Assembly (NCBI GenBank): GCA_000827495.1
Contig: KN817674.1
Span: 1 to 64,000 of the forward strand
Length of the DNA: 64,000 nucleotides
Origin: Hypholoma sublateritium FD-334 SS-4
Taxonomy: Eukaryota; Basidiomycota; Agaricomycetes; Agaricales; Strophariaceae
Direction of reading: 5' to 3'
Within the stretch, counting starts at the first letter, position 1. Every line of letters begins with the position of its first letter. This document shows, piece after piece, positions 14,014 to 24,693 of this stretch. The notes under the pieces are model-generated. The model was not told where the DNA came from. It worked only from the letters and a program-made list of their open reading frames with translations, and did not search any database. Both the position numbers and the translations under genes were made by a program.

Positions 14014-14904
14014 TAAGGCTGGACATGAGTAGTATGGATCTGCAGGTACTCGCAGGTTGACCCGTGGGAATACCTGCAAAAAACCTGACCCACGGATCCG
14101 GATCACCTGTTCCCACGGATCCAGGTTGATCCAGGTATGGATTTTGGAAGTTCAAATACCCGCAGGTCACAAGAATTATTTTTTTTACTTAATAAAAATG
14201 CATTTTCGGCCCAGTTTTCGGCATGTACTGGGTACAATGGACTTAGAACTAGCTTATTACCATTTAAAATTGATAAAAAGTATGCTTTATTGTATGAAAT
14301 TAATGATATTGTTATGATATTGTAGCAATACCCACGAGTACCTGCAGGTAGATCCATGGGAAATACCTGCCAAAACGTGACCTGTGGGTCCGGGTACCTG
14401 TTTCCCATGGATCTGGGTCAATCCAGGTGTCGATTTTTTGACCCACGTGACCTGCAGGTACTAGGGAATAGCATGGGTAGGCCATACCCACATGGGTCAT
14501 GGGTATGGGTGTCTATGGGTATGGGTGTGGGTCACTCTCCCGATACCCACAACCCACAGATACCCACAGATATTTTTTACAAAATATAGAAATAAATATG
14601 TAGTAGTGCTTAATTACCCTCACCCTACCATGCATGCATGTTAAATGATATTTGAATAGAGCATTATATTTTTTATGTGATGTTTAATAGTATTTCCCTA
14701 ATATATAAGCTTAATACAGCCCCAAATGTATAGACATACCCACAGACACCCATCTACCCATGGTAGAAATACCCATGGGTTGGTGGGTATGGGTAGCCAT
14801 GGGTATGGGTGGGGGTCACTAGAATTTTACCCATGGGTTACCCATGCTATTCCCTAGCAGGTACGGATCCAGGTGATCCGCAGGTATACTCATATCCAGC
14901 CTTA
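14014..14904. mobile_element. Non-autonomous hAT-type element inside the hAT transposase
   Basis: The ends are an 18-bp terminal inverted repeat with one mismatch: taaggctggacatgagta on the left, and the right end reads taaggctggatatgagta as reverse complement. They are flanked by a perfect 8-bp target duplication gttctcag at 14006-14013 and 14905-14912. An 8-bp duplication and TA-rich termini are typical of hAT elements. The element interrupts the transposase just before its dimerisation domain. It is 891 bp as found and 488 bp without the inner insertion and one copy of that insertion's duplication. It encodes no protein; the interior is rich in GGATCCAGGT/ACCTGCAGGT-like subterminal words. 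Confidence 0.85.
14462..14856. mobile_element. Third-level non-autonomous hAT-type element
   Basis: This 395-bp element lies inside the preceding one. Its termini are a perfect 18-bp inverted repeat, tagggaatagcatgggta, and it is bounded by the perfect 8-bp duplication gcaggtac at 14454-14461 and 14857-14864. Both ends are dense in ACCCATGGGT/ATGGGTATGGGT words (14470-14540 and 14750-14850), which look like multiple transposase-binding subterminal repeats. The middle is AT-rich and non-coding. It could be mobilised only by a transposase encoded elsewhere. Confidence 0.85.
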
Positions 14905-15419
14905 GTTCTCAGCAGCATCACGCGAGACTATCTAGCTATTCAGGGCTCCTCTGTACCATCTGAGCATGTGTTCTTTGATGCAGGACTGACGGATGACAAA
15001 CGGTGACGTCGTTTGGTCAAGGAAACCTTTTCAGCCATCCAAACTGTGAAAAATAGATACAAACATGAGCAAAGAAATCAGGAGGTAGCAGAGCTTGCTG
15101 CCCGTGCCGCGCAGGAGGCACGATGGCTTGCAGATGATGTTGCGCAAGTCCAATTAAATTCTGTCACACCCTCTCCTTTGTAAAAATTGTGTATTACCAA
15201 AATTACTATATATATTATTTTACAGGTTCAAACCTGTCCGAACCTGAACCGAACACAGAAAGAACCGAACCTGATGGAACTGCAGGTTAAGTTCAGGTTT
15301 GCTGAACTTTTGCTTTTGCTGTTAGGTTCGGTTTTTGGTTCAACAAAAAGTGCCCAAACCGGACCTGAACCGAACATTGGCAACTTTAGCACTGTCATTT
15401 ATGCTTTAAACATTGGGTA

Positions 15420-16402
15420 ATGTGTGACGCCAAGGGATGTAAATGCGAGAGACCGATTGTAAGACCATATATTCTCACGAAACTTGGCTGCTGGGCGTTC
15501 CTGGGATGTGAGAAGAGAAAGGAGTGGTTGGGGTGGGTCGTCATATGCCGGGAGTTTGACCTTTCCACTCAAGCAGCACAGTCCAAACTTGGCCTCCTTT
15601 GTGGATTTCGTGAGCTTTTCAGCCGCCCAATGCAGGGCGCCACAATCGGGACATTCAATGTTCATCAATCCAAGATCATGTCGACCCGCAGGTTCCTTGT
15701 AAGGCTGTCGGGCAGCAAAGAAAAGACGGTTGGCACGTATTTTGTTGAACCGTTTCTGAAACAGACCATTCTCATTGGGGTCTTGATGTATATTAGATTA
15801 ATAATTATATGACAACATTAAACGTACCTTCATTGATCGGGACATTACCGCCGTCTGCCCTTGCACCACCACGGTGACCACTGTCCTCTTTAGCAGGGCC
15901 ATTAACTGCAGGAGCTGCAGGTTACAGACAGTAAATCATTATCATTTGTTACATGGCTCATCAAAATATGCATACCTGTGGCATTTGGTATTTGACCTGC
16001 AACTACCGGATCTCTCCCATGAGTATTCTGCAGCTCCTGTAGAGGTTGTGGCACCTGGTTGCAATGTGGTGCTCGAACAGGTATTGGAGCTGATGATAGT
16101 GAGGGTATATAAGTTTTGTGTCCTACATTTGATGTGTAGATAGATGTACCTGGCAATATATTGGGCACCCGGCTTCGAGAAGCATGCCCAGGTGGCCGTA
16201 CAGCTGGATTTGAAGGCTGCCGTTGTGTTGGAAAAGAACGAAGTGGCTGTTTTGATAGTTGTTGAGCAGTCAATATCGTAGGATTTACGGGCATGGGAGC
16301 GAGTGGGGTTTTCCGCCTAATATTGACAGCATCTTCAAGGTTGTTCGTGCGGGCAAGACGACTGGATGCTCGAACTTGTGTCCGTCGAGGTTCATCTGCC
16401 AT
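15420..16402 (-). pseudogene. Helitron-encoded protein, N-terminal fragment
   Basis: The minus strand has an N-terminal Arg/Pro-rich region (MADEPRRTQVRASSRLARTN, from 16402), then after a probable short intron a block reading ANRLFFAARQPYKEPAGRH (about 15680-15740), CPDCGALHWAAEKL (about 15615-15655), CCLSGKVKLP (about 15570) and FTSLGV (about 15430). The CPDCxALHW...CCxxGKVxLP order is the segment just upstream of the Helitron_like_N (Rep) domain in fungal Helitron helicases. The sequence stops abruptly next to the right end of the hAT element, so the Rep and helicase domains are absent here; the hAT may have inserted into this Helitron. Confidence 0.65.
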
Positions 16403-17499
16403 AGTAGTTCAGGAAGACCAATTGAAGAGTAGAGACAATCTCTTACTGTATCAGAAACACTCCATCCAACGTCAGCCCAGTGTCAGCCGCAATGTAAGCC
16501 ATATTCAAAATCCATCGTAGTTTGGTTGTAGTTTGGTTGTAGTTAGAGATTTTTGAGGACTTCCAAGATGACAGACCTCGAGTGCAGCAGGGATGATGGA
16601 TCTATCTAGGATAGCATGCAAAGTGGTCAGGTAAAAGCCCAGTGAATTGCTTCGGTACAGGTTCAACGTAAACGAACCGGTCATGTGACACAACACGTCA
16701 TCAATATGGCCCATGTTTACTGGCTGCGCGTCCGAATCTCACTCGTCATGGCCCGTTCTTTGTTCCAGTTTCTGCCCTGGAATTAGTTTTGTAATGTAGA
16801 TGTATATCTAGTGTATAATCTGTGTAAAAAAATAAGGAGATTTGAGTTGAGGAAGGGAAAAGGATAATGTGTGGAAAGTTGGCGGAAAGCTTGCGGAAAG
16901 CAGTGCGGCGGGCCGGTCGACTGCTCGCAGTTTCCATGAAATGTCAAAATGCGCGAGCGTTTGCAGTAGCCTACTATTTCCCGAGAAAAAAAGGACTGGC
17001 CAATGAGAATTCAGAGAAAAGGGAATTGACCAATGAGAGCGCGACTCCCAGGCTGGAAAGGCCATTTTTCAGGCGGAATCAAAATCCACTGTCGCTTTAG
17101 TAGTAGGATTGGGTAATGTAAGAGATCAACATTTGAGGAACCTAAATCCCGGTGCCCCCGTTGGGCGACATTCACGTGACTGTGACCTGTGTGATTCATG
17201 GGGTGACACGAGTGTTGGTTGATCTCTGTGCTGTACGGCGACGTGGGCATCGCAGATTGTTGATTCCTCGTCGTATTTCAACTTCCCGCCTCGCAGAGTT
17301 TGCCAGGAGCGATTTATCGCCGGAAATCTGCAGTGGACGTGTGTTCTCCAAGTGGTGACTCACCCGGCCTCTCCCCGACTTTTTTCGCCAGCATCACCCC
17401 AAGTTCCGGTCCGTCGACAGCGCGCCCTCGAGACGCGTACTCGGTATGCATTCCCCGTTTGCGATGAATCCATCTGACCCTTAACCCAGCGCGACGCGC
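16403..17499. other. Boundary region upstream of SNF5, no gene
   Basis: About 1.1 kb between the Helitron fragment and the SNF5 start codon. The left half shows no coding signature; the right half becomes GC-richer and includes the paired CCAAT boxes listed separately. It probably contains the SNF5 promoter and 5' untranslated region. Confidence 0.4.
17000..17038 (+). promoter_or_regulatory. Paired CCAAT boxes upstream of SNF5
   Basis: The 9-mer CCAATGAGA occurs at 17000-17008 and again at 17030-17038, exactly 30 bp apart and about 460-500 bp before the SNF5 start codon. CCAAT boxes are bound by the HAP/NF-Y complex in fungi. The spacing and perfect repetition suggest a functional promoter element for SNF5, but this is inferred from sequence only. 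Confidence 0.45.
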
Positions 17500-17775
17500 A
17501 TGAACCCCAACAACTTTTCCCAGCATGGCCCGGGTGGCAGCGGCATCAACCCTGCCATGCTCGCCGCCTTTCAGCAGCAGCAAAAGACCCCCACCAACTT
17601 CTCAAATATAAACCCCCAGCTCCTCAATGGCTCATACCCGCAGTCCGGGGGTGCAGGAAGCACCATCTCGCCTAGCCAGCTCATGCAGCAGCAGCAAATG
17701 TCGATGATGGGTGGTGGTATCAATCCCGCTGCCCTTTCCGCGTCCCAGCAGCAGCAACAGCTTCAACAGCAGCTT

Positions 17776-17807
<32 letters not shown>

Positions 17808-20800
17808 AATGTTTGCCCTGCTCAATAGCCTCGGCATGTCCCGTGAGCAGTTCACCTCGTTGTCTCCCCAAGATCGCCAGCTCGCATTCGCCAAATACTT
17901 CTCCGCAAACCAGCAGCAGCAGCAGCACCAACAGCAGCAACAACAGCAGCTCCAGATGGAGCGCGAACGCCAGGCGATGGGGATGGGGATGTCCCACATG
18001 TCTGGGTTCGAGCGGCCGTCGTCTTCGGCCTCGTCCCATTCTCAGATGATGCCCCCACCGCCCCGCCCTCCGACAGCACAAGGTGGTGGTATGACCCCGC
18101 TTCAGCAGCAGCAGATGCAGCAGGCCCAGCAGCAAATGCAGCAGCAGCATTCCTCGCGCCCCGGCACCTCGCTCGCCCACCGGTCGCCCACAATCGGAGG
18201 TCCTCCGACCGGTTCGATGCAAGACATGATGCAGGCGCAGAGGCCGCAGAGTCGCATCGTAAGCTATACTCAGTAAATGTATCTCATCCAATTTCTGTGC
18301 TAATCTATCTACGCAGGGCCAGCGCAGCGACAACACAATGAATGGTTTTAAGCCTTCCCAGCAGCAGCAGCAACATAATCAACAATCCATGTTTACGAAC
18401 TCCCAAGGGCCCCACGCGCGTCCGCCGTCTTCGCAGGGCAACGCGTCCTCCAACGCCAACCCGAACCTTAATTCAAACGCACCTTCGAACTCCAACCTAC
18501 CCCCATCCTCCACGTCGCCACCCGCGATCTTGAACTCGCCGTACCATGGCACGAAGCGCAAATTGGCCGGCGACATGCCTGGCGGCGGTGGAGGGGGAAT
18601 GTCCGGTATGGGCAACATGGGTATGGGCATGGGTATGGGCGGCATGGGTGGCAGCAGTATGAACCCAATGGTAGGCCAGATGTCGAATTCGATGTCGAAC
18701 CCCATGGCGAATGCTATGTCCAACTCGATGTCGAATCCGATGCCCAACGCTATGTCGAACAGCTTGCCGAATTCCATGTCAAACCCCATGATCTCCAACT
18801 CCTTGGCGAACCTCGGCGGCATGGGCATGCAGGGCATGTCAAACCTTTCGAACATGGCCGGCCTCTCGCAGTTGGGCGGTGGGATGCCCGGTTCGCCTCG
18901 CATCGGCGGCGGCATGGGCCTCGGCGGCGCGATGGGTCCGCCAGGCCTGCCTCGGAGCATCTCGGGCGATGGTATGGGCGGTGGCATAGGTAACATCGGC
19001 AACATGGGGGGCATCGGGAGTATGTCCGGCGGGATGGGTGGGATGGGCGGTATGGGAGGCGGAGGGATGGGCGGAGGGATGGGTAGCATGATGACAAACA
19101 TGGCCGGACTACCCAACACCATGAACATGGGCGGTCTGGGTATGGGCGGCGGCGGCGGCGGCGTGTCTGGCAACATGGGCGCCCTGGGCGGCCTTCCCAA
19201 CATGGGCAACCTTGGCAGCACCAGCAACATGGGCATGTCCCCCGGCATGATGAATGGTCAGCGCGGCTCACCGCGACCCCAGTCGTCGATGGGCATGGCT
19301 GGCCTTCCCGGGTCGATGGGAGGTATAGGCGGCATGAGCTTGGGTATGAGCGGCGCAGGCGGTGGTGGGATGGGCATGGGCGGGATGGGCAGTGGCGCCG
19401 GCCTCGGTGGGTCTCTGGGCATGTCGCCTGGGTCTAGCGGCGGCGGAATGGGCGGGATGAACATGAACATTGACATCCCCTCTCGCGGACCCCATGGCAT
19501 GCAAGGCGCAGGCGGCCTCCCCCAGACGCCGCTCCGCCAGGGTTCGCTGCCACCACAGGCGACTGCGACTCCTCCTCACGTGCAGCTGGGCGGCGCGCAC
19601 GGCCACGCGCCTTCGACGCCACTGCGCCAGGGCTCGCTTCCCCCAGGTGGCGGAATGGGTACGCCCGGCGTGGGTGGGATGTCGCGCGGCGGGATGGGCA
19701 TGGGCATGAGCGGGATGGGTCCGATGGGCGGCATGTCCCTCGGCGGCAACGCGCCTTCAAGCCCTCACCCCTCCTCCGCGGGTCTGGGCATCGGCGCACC
19801 CCCGCTGGGGCCCTCGCTGTCCGCCTCGTCGCTCAGCTCCATGGGCGGAGGCCCAGGAAGCGCGCCGATGACCGTGTCCACAGCCGCCGCGTCCAGCGCC
19901 GCGCAAGGTCCCGGCGGTGCGCTCGCGCCGCCGAGTGCGGTGCCCAGCGTGCCCTCCGTCAGCGGCGACGCAAACGTCAACGGCCTCGCCGGGTCAGGCT
20001 CAGCGGCAACCGGCGGCGCGCCAGTACCCGCACCGCCTGCGCCCCCGTCGGGCGCGAACTACAACCCGAAGACGACGGAGGTGACCGTCGTCCCGCTCGT
20101 GAGCTCGCTGAGCACCATTCCGCCGCTGTCGCCGACGGAGGTCGCGCAGGTGCAGGAGTGGATGGCGACGGACCGCGCGTACGAGGCGCGCTTGCGCGAG
20201 ATGCAGGGGCGCATGCTCGACGAAGCGCGCGAAGCGTTCTCCGTCGGCGGCCCCGCGGGCCTGCAGTGGTGGCAGCGTGGTGCGCCGGGCAACGGCGTCG
20301 GCAACTGGAATCGTTGGCGGCGACAGCGTGAACTGTTCGATGTGCGATATCCGCGGCCGCGGCGAGAGGGTCCAACCCGGAGCGGTCGGAAAGGTGCGCG
20401 CCGGGAGGGGCTTAAATTGTAAGTTTCCTCTCGAATTGGCGCACGCCTTGTTGAACTCACAATTGCACGTTTTTAGACCCAGGGCGATCGAGCTCGCAGA
20501 TGCCATTAAGCCGGAGACCCTTGTGCCCATCCGCATCGAATTTGACGTCGAACATCACAAGATGCGTGATACCTTCGTATGGAATTTAAACGGTGGGCTT
20601 TTTTTTTTTTTTCGAGTAAGGCCAAGTACTGACATGGCGCAGATCCCATTGTAACACCAGAAATATTCGCGCAGTCCGTCGTCGAGGACTATAACCTCGC
20701 TCCATCATACCACAGCGTCATTGTCAAGTCGATCCAAGACCAGCTGAGCGACTTCCGCGCGCACTCGGCAAACTATGACGGCGATGGTGCGGAGCTTGGA

Positions 20801-23322
20801 GGCCGCGGCAGTGCCATCAAAGGCGAGCTTGAAGAGGAGGATGCAAAGTGGTGGGAAGTGTGGCGGCGTCGCATGAAACTGCAGAGTGCCCGCGCACTCG
20901 CAGAGGCTAGGGGCCTACTAGATGATGATGACGATGAAGACGATGAAGATGTCAAGCGGCCAAGGAGCAGCAGCTACAAGCGGCGGAAATTGATCAAGAC
21001 GGAAGATCTGGACGACGATGCGGATGGGGATGTCAGCATGTTAGCGGACAACGAGGACGAACAAGATCCCGACGACGATGACGACGATGTGGGAGACAAA
21101 AATGCCGCGTTCAATTTCGAGGACGACGAATTCAGCCCGCTCGGTGTGGATGAGTTCAAGCTAGATGAGAAGGCCATGCACGAAGACATGCGGATTGTAA
21201 TTAAGGTACGCATTTGGTGTGCTCTCCCGTTCTCGGCATCTAACAGTGAACAATTATAGTTGGATATCATCGTTGGATCAATCAAGCTTGATGACCAGTT
21301 CGAATGGGACTTGGATAATCCCACAGCCTTGCCCGAGGAATTTGCGGAAGTGTATACGCAGGAGTTGGGTCTTGGGGGCGAATTTAAGTATGTCGCATCT
21401 TCTGCTCTTCTTATAGCTTTGTCGATCGCCGACTGATGCCGATCTGTGATCTCTCACCCAGAACTGCCATATCCCATTCGATTAGAGAGCAAGTGCAAAC
21501 TTATCAAAAATCCCTATTCCTTGTTGGGCACCCCTCCGACGGCACCGCGGTCCAAGATGATGATCTCAAGCAGTCATTCCTACCGAGTCTTACGTCCGGC
21601 GCACGTCCCGTCAGCGATGTGGGGATGTTTACTCCATTGCTCAACTACCTGAGCGACGGTGATCTCGAGCGCACCGAAAAGGAACGTGACAAGGACCTCA
21701 ACAAGCGCCGAAAACGCAATACCCGAGGACGGAGGGGGATCGCGCTGCCGGACCGCGAACCCATCAGGACATACCGCACACCGGCGATTGGCTTCCCCGA
21801 GCTGGATGCCGCGACACTTGCACTGGCCGCCGCTGCCAGCGCTCCGATGTCCCGTCGTGCCGCGGCTGCGGCCGCCTCGTTGACCATTGCCAACATGGTC
21901 GCATCGGAGAATGGCATCACGTTCACACCGCAGCAGATGCTCCCTTCTGCACCGCAGCCGCCGCCCACGGCCGCCACCTCGAAGGACAAGAAGCCGAAGG
22001 GGCTCTTCAAGCCACCCGTGTATCCCCCGACGGTACTGCGCCCACGTGCGCATGTTGTCGCGCCGACGCCATCGACGGCGGCGGATGCCTCGATGTCGTC
22101 CGTGCCGGCAGACAACGAAGCGCCGCGTTCGTCGTCGTCTGTCGCCCCATCACAGCACGACAATCGGTCCAACAAGATCATCACGGCCAAACGGATGAAA
22201 GAACTCGAACGCGAGGCAAAAGAGAAGGAATTCGTGGACGGACAACATCCAAACTATATTGATGGCGTATGGCACTGTTCGAACTGCGGTTGTCCCGAAA
22301 GCATCGCCGTGGGTAGGAGAAAGGGGCCACTGGGCAACAAGTCGCAATGTGGAACTTGTGGTATGTGATTCTATCCCTTGTGCTAACTCTAATACCCATG
22401 TTTCGTCCCCAGGTAAATTCTGGCATAGGCATCGGAGACCGAGGCCTGTCGAGTACAATGCCAATCCCGCCTTCCACTCTGGCATCAAGCAAAAGGAGAA
22501 CGACGCTGGAAAGATGCCTGCATCGAAGAAAAAGACCGCCGCCGCTGCCTTGCGCATGCAGAGCGCTGGCGGGGCCTCGGAGCCACAAACACCGAGCCGA
22601 TCGAACGGAGATATCGATGGTTCGCGCCGTTCGGCCTCGCCTCACGGAAACGACGACGACAGGGGGATCTCGCCGATCTCAACTGCGTCGAGTGCTTCAG
22701 AGCCGCCCCTCGCTCAACGAGTGAAGCTCAATGGGTCCAGTCACGCAAAGTCCACACCAACGCCTGCTCCGCAGGCCGCCACACCAGCCAAACCTCAAGT
22801 CGTTGAGCCGCCGACATCGTCAACCGCCCCAGCAGCTTCTGCCTCTGCTCCTCCGAGCCCTACAAAAACACGGGTATGTATTGCGACAGTCACGTAATTC
22901 GACGACAATGCTGACATCCCCACCAGCCGCCGCTGTGGCTCTCCACTGCGATACAGAATATGCAAGCACGATACCCCAACGACAAGTTTGAAGTCATTCT
23001 GCGCAAAGTAAACGCAAGCAGCACACCCGAATGGCGCATCAAGTGCCTGGACTGCCCTGGCAAGGTACGTGGATTCACACCTTGGGTGATGACGCAACAA
23101 GCTGAACAAACTTGCGATCTGCTCTAGTTATATACCCCGGGTCCTGGCGAGACGCTTTCGAATTATGACGTGCATCTGAAGAACCGTCAACACCGACAGC
23201 GCGTCAACGAGCGTCTTTCGGGACAGACAGTCGCTGCTGGCGGTCCTGAGATTCCAAGTGCCGCGGGTACGACGTCCACAGCCGCCGCTCCTCCAGCTGC
23301 TGCTGCTTCTGCACCGCCATAG
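17500..23322 (+). CDS. SNF5: SNF5/SMARCB1 subunit of SWI/SNF chromatin remodeller, with GATA-like zinc finger
   Basis: Nine exons: 17500-18258, 18317-20418, 20477-20592, 20643-21205, 21260-21387, 21462-22360, 22413-22873, 22927-23064, 23128-23322, giving about 1786 residues. Residues 1-950 are disordered: Gln runs, then Gly/Met-rich and Asn-Ser-Met repeats. The SNF5 domain spans about 955-1240; repeat 1 contains LVPIRIEFDVEHHKMRDTF and repeat 2 IKLDIIVGSIKLDDQFEWDL. An acidic, basic linker lies between (DDDDDEDDED, KRRKLIK). Near residue 1510-1535 a four-Cys finger (CSNCG...CGTCGKFWH) is GATA-like, followed by Pro/Ser-rich sequence and a conserved C-terminus (YTPGPGETL, VHLKNRQHRQRV). SNF5 is a core nuclear subunit that helps anchor the remodeller to nucleosomes. 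Homologues are often shorter than 1000 residues, so the low-complexity N-terminus is unusually large. Splice sites keep the frame throughout. Confidence 0.93.
17560..18180 (+). repeat. CAG/CAA repeat tracts coding poly-Gln in SNF5
   Basis: Interrupted CAG/CAA runs encode several Gln-rich stretches, the longest at about 17740-17810 and 17908-17955, with further tracts at 18100-18150. Mixed CAG/CAA codons limit pure-repeat instability. They lie in the disordered N-terminal half of SNF5 and could vary in length between strains. Confidence 0.85.
18580..19750 (+). repeat. Gly-Met and Asn-Ser-Met low-complexity repeats in SNF5
   Basis: Degenerate GGCATGGG-type units encode long Gly/Met-rich stretches (GMGMGMGGMGG and variants). 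At 18660-18800 a hexad-like unit reads as variations on S-M-S-N-P-M. Because the repeats are degenerate, the opposite strand stays open for almost 300 codons, but that antisense frame is compositional and not a gene. Confidence 0.85.
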
Positions 23323-23333
23323 TCCGAACATCT

Positions 23334-23339
23334 AATAAA
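23334..23339 (+). terminator. Candidate polyadenylation signal of SNF5
   Basis: AATAAA lies 12 bp after the SNF5 stop codon, at the start of an AT-rich then pyrimidine-rich stretch. This fits a 3' end signal, though fungal signals are degenerate and the distance is short. Confidence 0.5.
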
Positions 23340-24693
23340 ATACCTTTTCTTGCTATATTGCGCCTACACCTACTACCTTTTCTTCTGCCTTTCTGTGGCC
23401 TATTCCCCGCTCCCATGGCCCCATGCTTTTGTTGTGCTGTTGTTTTCTTATCACGTTAAAGCTCTCTGTATCGTTATATGTTCGACCTGTAATTCCAAAC
23501 TAACATGGATAATTCACATTCTGAGTTAGTAGGCTGAGTACATTTCCACTTTGCAGGTGATAAGATTATTTTCTGCAGCGGTCAGAGTATAAAAGGACTC
23601 ATTCCTGTTTGTACAACACTCGTTCTCGCTCGAAAATCCTGGACTCAACGTTGCCGGAGGATGGCAAATGCGACCAATCCCTCTGTGCTTGCGATTCATC
23701 ATGTCACCAGACCGACACAGCCATACTACATACCAGCGCCAAATCCTTGGAAAACCCCATGTACATCCGGGCGAGAGCCTGGTGCATACCTGTACATACC
23801 GCACTAACAGATAAATAATTCAAGATCCCGTCTAAATCATGCACCGTGGATCAGATAATGGTCATATTGTGCCCCGGAAAACTTGCTGCGCACTTCGAGA
23901 CCCTGGCGGACCCAAATACATCGGAGAGGGAAGAGCTCCCGGAAACAGTCTAAGGCCCTCTCGATTGCACCGGGATTAATTTGTGCGTGAACAAGACAAG
24001 AACAAGATGCTATAAGCCGCCAGATGGCCGTGCGGTGTGGCATTCATGTCGGGTGCTAGTAGAGTCTGTCCACGCACTCGTTCTTCGGCCCGCGACAAGA
24101 GTCGGGAGCAGCGTCCACCTTCGCTTGGATGCGCCACTGGCAGTCGGATATGGGCTTACAAACTCGTCGGATTAACTGGGGAGTGATCACGGCCTCCTGC
24201 AAGAATTTGCTGCCGTATTCAAGCAACTTGTCAATATACTGACTCTTGTCCCGAAGAAAGACACGGCTCGAAAGGAAGCTATGTGAAGATTCGTTCTGTC
24301 GGTTTGCACGCCATGTTTCGAGAACTTGTTTTCGCAACGTGTCGCTCTGGGACTGGCAGCAGCAAGTCGCCGGCTGCTCCAGCGCGAGTCCAAGCATCGT
24401 CACCTCGACCGCCCTGTGCAAAATATTGACGAATAAGCACCTAAATGAAGCTTGAGGAAATAGTACAAGACTCGGTCCAGGACGGGGTTCCTCCGCACTC
24501 ACGCGTGATTCCTGACTGTGTAGCGTGTAATAACGTCGATTATCCAAGTCCATATCCACAACATTAAAACATACACAACAGTCCAATAAGGATAGCAGCC
24601 AGTAATCCATAAATATACCCCCGAAAGCACCCAAGTTACTTTTGCACCAATCACCGCGTCTGCGCCGCTGACCCACGGCCAAATCCAATCCAA
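23340..24693. other. Intergenic region between SNF5 and the mannosyltransferase
   Basis: The two genes converge here, so this holds both 3' ends. A minus-strand open frame covers 24056-24727 and reads protein-like in part (SRVFLRDKSQYIDKLLEYGS), but it matches no family I recognise and its right end overlaps the mannosyltransferase terminal exon in another frame. A small uncharacterised gene at 24050-24420 cannot be excluded. Nothing else was identified. Confidence 0.4.

Larger units (their letters stand above)
10902..15170 (+). pseudogene. hAT transposase relic with BED-like zinc finger
   Basis: The frames read in order: a disordered N-terminus (10902-11400), a BED-like finger split by a short intron (HICSVC, then LHTHIAQEGMDHY, 11460-11660), LDATFTATNKPEW (about 11815), DSDIPHHTK (12040), ISLTFNGWSS (12150), LPGSHTGEN (12265), and FCKTRWGSW (12930). 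The C-terminal dimerisation part follows as WWEVW (13920), PTLRKIALDF (13975) and, after the inserted element, SSITRDYLAIQGSSVPSEH (14912-14968). Putative introns of 45-60 nt separate the blocks. A stop inside the block near 13271, a frameshift at the insertion point and the insertion itself show the gene is dead. Confidence 0.75.
10609..15392 (+). mobile_element. hAT DNA transposon with nested insertions
   Basis: A hAT transposase relic is flanked by matching inverted ends. The left begins with aaagttgccgttgttaggtt (from 10609), and the reverse complement of the right end gives taaagttgccaatgttcggt (ending about 15388). Subterminal sequences on both sides are packed with GGTTCAG/GAACCTGAACC words (10620-10790 and 15230-15380), a common layout for hAT transposase binding. 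The word tgtcattt abuts the left end (10601-10608) and recurs at 15393-15400, so it may be the 8-bp target duplication, but the right end then carries about five extra bases; exact ends are therefore uncertain. It carries a second-level (14014-14904) and third-level (14462-14856) insertion. Confidence 0.65.

Noticed and set aside
18379..19248. 289-codon open frame antisense to SNF5, Pro/Met-rich
   Set aside because: It is the mirror of the Gly/Met repeat in SNF5; composition alone keeps it open and there is no motif or start context.
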